Below, piece after piece: positions 63,926-64,000 of a stretch of 64,000 nt of DNA. Both the position numbers and the translations under genes were made by a program. Location: positions 124,001 to 188,000 of the forward strand of contig NW_026527085.1 of NCBI RefSeq assembly GCF_027744825.2, in the 5' to 3' direction. Position 1 is the first letter of the stretch. Each line of letters opens with the position of its first letter. Under the pieces are notes generated by a model. That model did not search any database and was not told the DNA's origin. It was given only the letters and a program-made list of their open reading frames with translations. This DNA comes from Synchiropus splendidus. Its lineage: Eukaryota; Chordata; Actinopteri; Syngnathiformes; Callionymidae.

Positions 63926-64000
63926 TGATGTGCACCTACTAGAAAGACCCTTTCTGCTATAGTGGGAGGTTAAAATTTCATGTTCTGAAGCTTCCCTGAA
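63926..64000. repeat. Partial monomer at the window edge (75 bp)
   Basis: First 75 bases of monomer 341, with 10C and 69C, so the start of an A or G type; it follows an E monomer. The array clearly continues past the window. Confidence 0.95.

Larger units (their letters stand above)
1..64000. repeat. Satellite DNA array, 188-bp monomer, about 340.4 head-to-tail copies
   Basis: The motif tgatgtgc recurs at 1, 189, 377, 565 and so on with a period of exactly 188 bp. The last start is at 63926, which equals 1 + 340 x 188 + 5; the extra 5 bp are four small insertions listed separately. Every copy has the same orientation and no foreign sequence separates copies. Monomers differ from one another by a handful of substitutions, mostly at seven shared diagnostic sites. 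All six reading frames are closed in each monomer: forward stops begin at monomer positions 1, 15 and 35, and reverse-strand stops lie at 11, 45 and 79. Coding capacity is therefore nil. From general knowledge, homogeneous arrays of 150-200-bp units are typical of centromeres and pericentromeres in plants and animals; that role here is inference. The family is not recognised, and both ends of the array lie outside the window. Confidence 0.99.

Noticed and set aside
1..64000. Protein-coding genes or a repetitive coding region
   Set aside because: All three forward frames meet a stop within the first 37 bases of each monomer and the reverse frames are likewise closed. 188 is not a multiple of 3, so frames rotate between monomers. 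Only short chance open frames exist.
1..64000. CRISPR array or other prokaryotic repeat system
   Set aside because: There are no variable spacers between short conserved repeats. The whole 188 bp repeats, and the differences are scattered single bases shared between copies. No cas-like or other genes are present.
1..64000. Transposon, LTR or SINE insertion within the array
   Set aside because: The 188-bp phase was followed from end to end; only +2, +1, +1 and +1 bp changes were found, so no insertion of any size is present.
1..64000. Inverted segments within the array
   Set aside because: The tgatgtgc start and aagctt landmark are in the same orientation at every monomer checked across the window.
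1..64000. Telomeric repeats, rRNA or tRNA genes
   Set aside because: No telomere-like hexamer or heptamer runs and no full tRNA or rRNA sequence were seen. The A/B-box resemblance is too weak to call a gene and is listed only as a low-interest finding.

Overview
The whole 64 kb window is one uninterrupted head-to-tail tandem satellite array with a strict 188-bp monomer. It holds 340 complete monomers, plus the first 75 bp of a 341st at the right edge. The array runs off both ends of the window. I see no gene, RNA gene, transposon, inversion or unique sequence. Each monomer carries stop codons in all six frames, and 188 is not a multiple of 3, so no frame can stay open across monomers. The monomer is about 39% G+C by hand count. 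An array this long and this uniform, with a roughly nucleosome-length unit, points to eukaryotic constitutive heterochromatin, most likely centromeric or pericentromeric. I do not recognise the monomer family and cannot name the organism. It is not primate alpha satellite or Arabidopsis-type CEN180 as far as I can judge.

The monomers are nearly identical. They differ mainly at a few linked sites (numbering from the t of tgatgtgc = 1): 10 A/C; 69 C/T; 93-94 AC/GT; 153 G/A/C; 162 G/C/T; 178 C/G; 181 T/C. I use these to define types. A = 10C 69C GT 153G 162G 178C 181T (A' has 181C). B = 10A 69T AC 153G 162T 178C 181C (B' has 10C). C = 10A 69C AC 153G 162G 178C 181T. D = C with 153A. E = 10A 69C AC 153G 162C 178G 181C. 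F = 10C 69T AC 162C 178G 181C. G = 10C 69C AC 162C 178G 181C. H = 10A 69C AC 162C 178C 181C.

Read this way the array has three scales. (1) The 188-bp monomer. (2) A higher-order repeat A-B-C-D-E (940 bp) or A-B-C-C-D-E (1,128 bp), repeated in clean form at about 4.3-6.2, 9.8-10.9, 12.2-13.3, 18.8-20.7, 23.9-25.0 and 26.5-27.6 kb, with shuffled versions elsewhere. (3) Macro-copies of many kilobases that share rare private substitutions in the same order. 4325-18802 is repeated next door as 18803-30834. A third copy resembling 0.6-13.0 kb lies at 34.4-42.9 kb. A further pair is 47004-52456 and 57346-62985.

The macro-copies differ from each other by whole-monomer gains or losses (1, 3, 5, 9 monomers and so on), and several breakpoints are marked by a hybrid monomer. 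This is the signature of in-register unequal exchange or gene conversion. Only four length changes break the 188-bp phase in 64 kb (+2 at 18.35 kb; +1 at 45.10, 51.06 and 52.81 kb). All monomer typing was done by eye and should be confirmed by alignment.
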